A stretch of 59,653 bases of DNA from NCBI GenBank assembly GCA_000193795.2, contig AEPI01000066.1, positions 1 to 59,653 of the forward strand, given 5' to 3'. Position numbers and translations under genes: made by a program. The notes below the pieces were generated by a model. That model was not told the DNA's origin. It did not search any database and saw nothing but the letters and a program-made list of their open reading frames with translations. Each line of letters begins with the position of its first letter. The first letter of the stretch is position 1. This DNA comes from Neisseria lactamica NS19 (GTDB lineage: Bacteria > Pseudomonadota > Gammaproteobacteria > Burkholderiales > Neisseriaceae). This document shows positions 59,074-59,653 of the stretch, piece by piece.

Positions 59074-59653
59074 GTTTCAACACACAGCCGCCTGAAGGCG
59101 GCTGAATAAGCGGACGGGCCGAACGCGACATTGCGGTCGGTTTCAACACACAGCCGCCTGAAGGCGGCTGATCAACCGCCCAAAAATGGGAGGCGGCAAT
59201 GAGTTTGTTTCAACACACAGCCGCCTGAAGGCGGCTGAGTTTGCGACCAGATCGCGGCGGATGATTTGATGCTGTTTCAACACACAGCCGCCTGAAGGCG
59301 GCTGATTATTAACCAAGTAATTATGAATTTTATTAAGTACAGTTTCAACACACAGCCGCCTGAAGGCGGCTGAGTCTTTGCCGCCGATGATGAGGCGGTT
59401 GGCCATGTTTCAACACACAGCCGCCTGAAGGCGGCTGATAATGTCTTCCGCGCCGCCTGCCGATGCGTACACGTTTCAACACACAGCCGCCTGAAGGCGG
59501 CTGAGCTCCGCAATCGGAAAGGAATACATATTTTCATGGTTTCAACACACAGCCGCCTGAAGGCGGCTGATGTTTCGGCGCAACACATCAGCAGGGTTGC
59601 CAAAAGTTTCAACACACAGCCGCCTGAAGGCGGCTGATCGGCATCAGCCGCTC
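59074..59653 (-). CRISPR. CRISPR array, type I-C-like repeat, nine repeats, running off the window
   Basis: Nine identical 32-bp repeats (first at 59074-59105, last at 59606-59637) starting GTTTCAACACACAGCC and holding the stem AGCCGCC-TGAA-GGCGGCT, separated by eight spacers of 33-36 bp; a ninth spacer is cut by the window end. Read on the minus strand the repeat ends in TGTTGAAAC, like the 5' handle end of type I-C repeats (GATTGAAAC class), so I place transcription leftwards and the leader beyond the right edge. No cas gene is in the window. The repeat differs wholly from the known meningococcal type II-C repeat. Confidence 0.93.

Noticed and set aside
59143..59615. Open frames through the CRISPR array with repeated SAAFRRLCVET
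   Set aside because: The residues are the repeat translated at a period near 66 bp; there is no start signal and no real protein.

Overview
The window is chromosomal DNA from a Neisseria of the group that uses the DNA uptake sequence ATGCCGTCTGAA (N. meningitidis, N. gonorrhoeae, N. lactamica, N. polysaccharea, N. cinerea and relatives). The evidence is dozens of copies of that 12-mer, many as inverted pairs acting as terminators; two Correia elements; dRS3-type ATTCCC-N8-GGGAAT repeats; a lactoferrin-receptor operon; and a bile-acid-type transporter whose sodium-site residues match the meningococcal protein of known structure. The species cannot be fixed from the sequence alone.

Layout. 1-210: tRNA-Glu and tRNA-Arg. 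314-6221 (minus strand): recN, scpB, rbgA, then rapZ-hprK-ptsN (the PTS-related regulatory set). 6406-10289 (minus): ubiA and ubiC, split by an AT-rich toxin-tail/immunity-like insert, then bioD-bioA. 10341-11308: a second AT-rich accessory patch, a frameshifted remnant followed by a small membrane protein. 11523-21749 (minus): fxsA, a MerR-like gene, ihfA, pheT, pheS, rplT, rpmI, infC and thrS, interrupted between pheT and pheS by a C5 methyltransferase plus Vsr endonuclease with no visible restriction gene. 21803-31389: tRNA-Val, tgt, hemH, a cytochrome c, lnt, rpoH, a Correia element, yicC, and a remnant of a phage repressor/Cro switch.

31433-43661: RDD protein, small membrane protein, holA-lptE, pgeF, a sodium symporter, rluD and bamD with overlapping divergent start codons, comEC, trpB, a glycosylase-like gene and a frameshifted EamA transporter. 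43900-53503 (plus): rsmA, a lipoprotein preceded by a dead duplicate of its signal sequence, an ABC ATPase, folC, a SPOR-domain protein, cvpA, accessory fragments around a second Correia element, purF, greB and trpF. 53825-58839 (minus): lbpA and lbpB with a Fur-box promoter. 59074 to the end: nine repeats of a CRISPR array whose repeat looks like type I-C, running off the window edge.

Together the genes cover housekeeping translation (pheST, thrS, infC, rplT, rpmI, tgt), envelope assembly (lptE, bamD, lnt), DNA uptake and repair (comEC, recN, holA) and iron piracy (lbpAB). The accessory material sits between conserved genes as short AT-rich or broken pieces. The most interesting items are the CRISPR array with its uptake-sequence-like stem, the coupled toxin-tail/immunity remnants, the repressor that has lost its autocleavage residues, and the solitary methyltransferase-Vsr pair.
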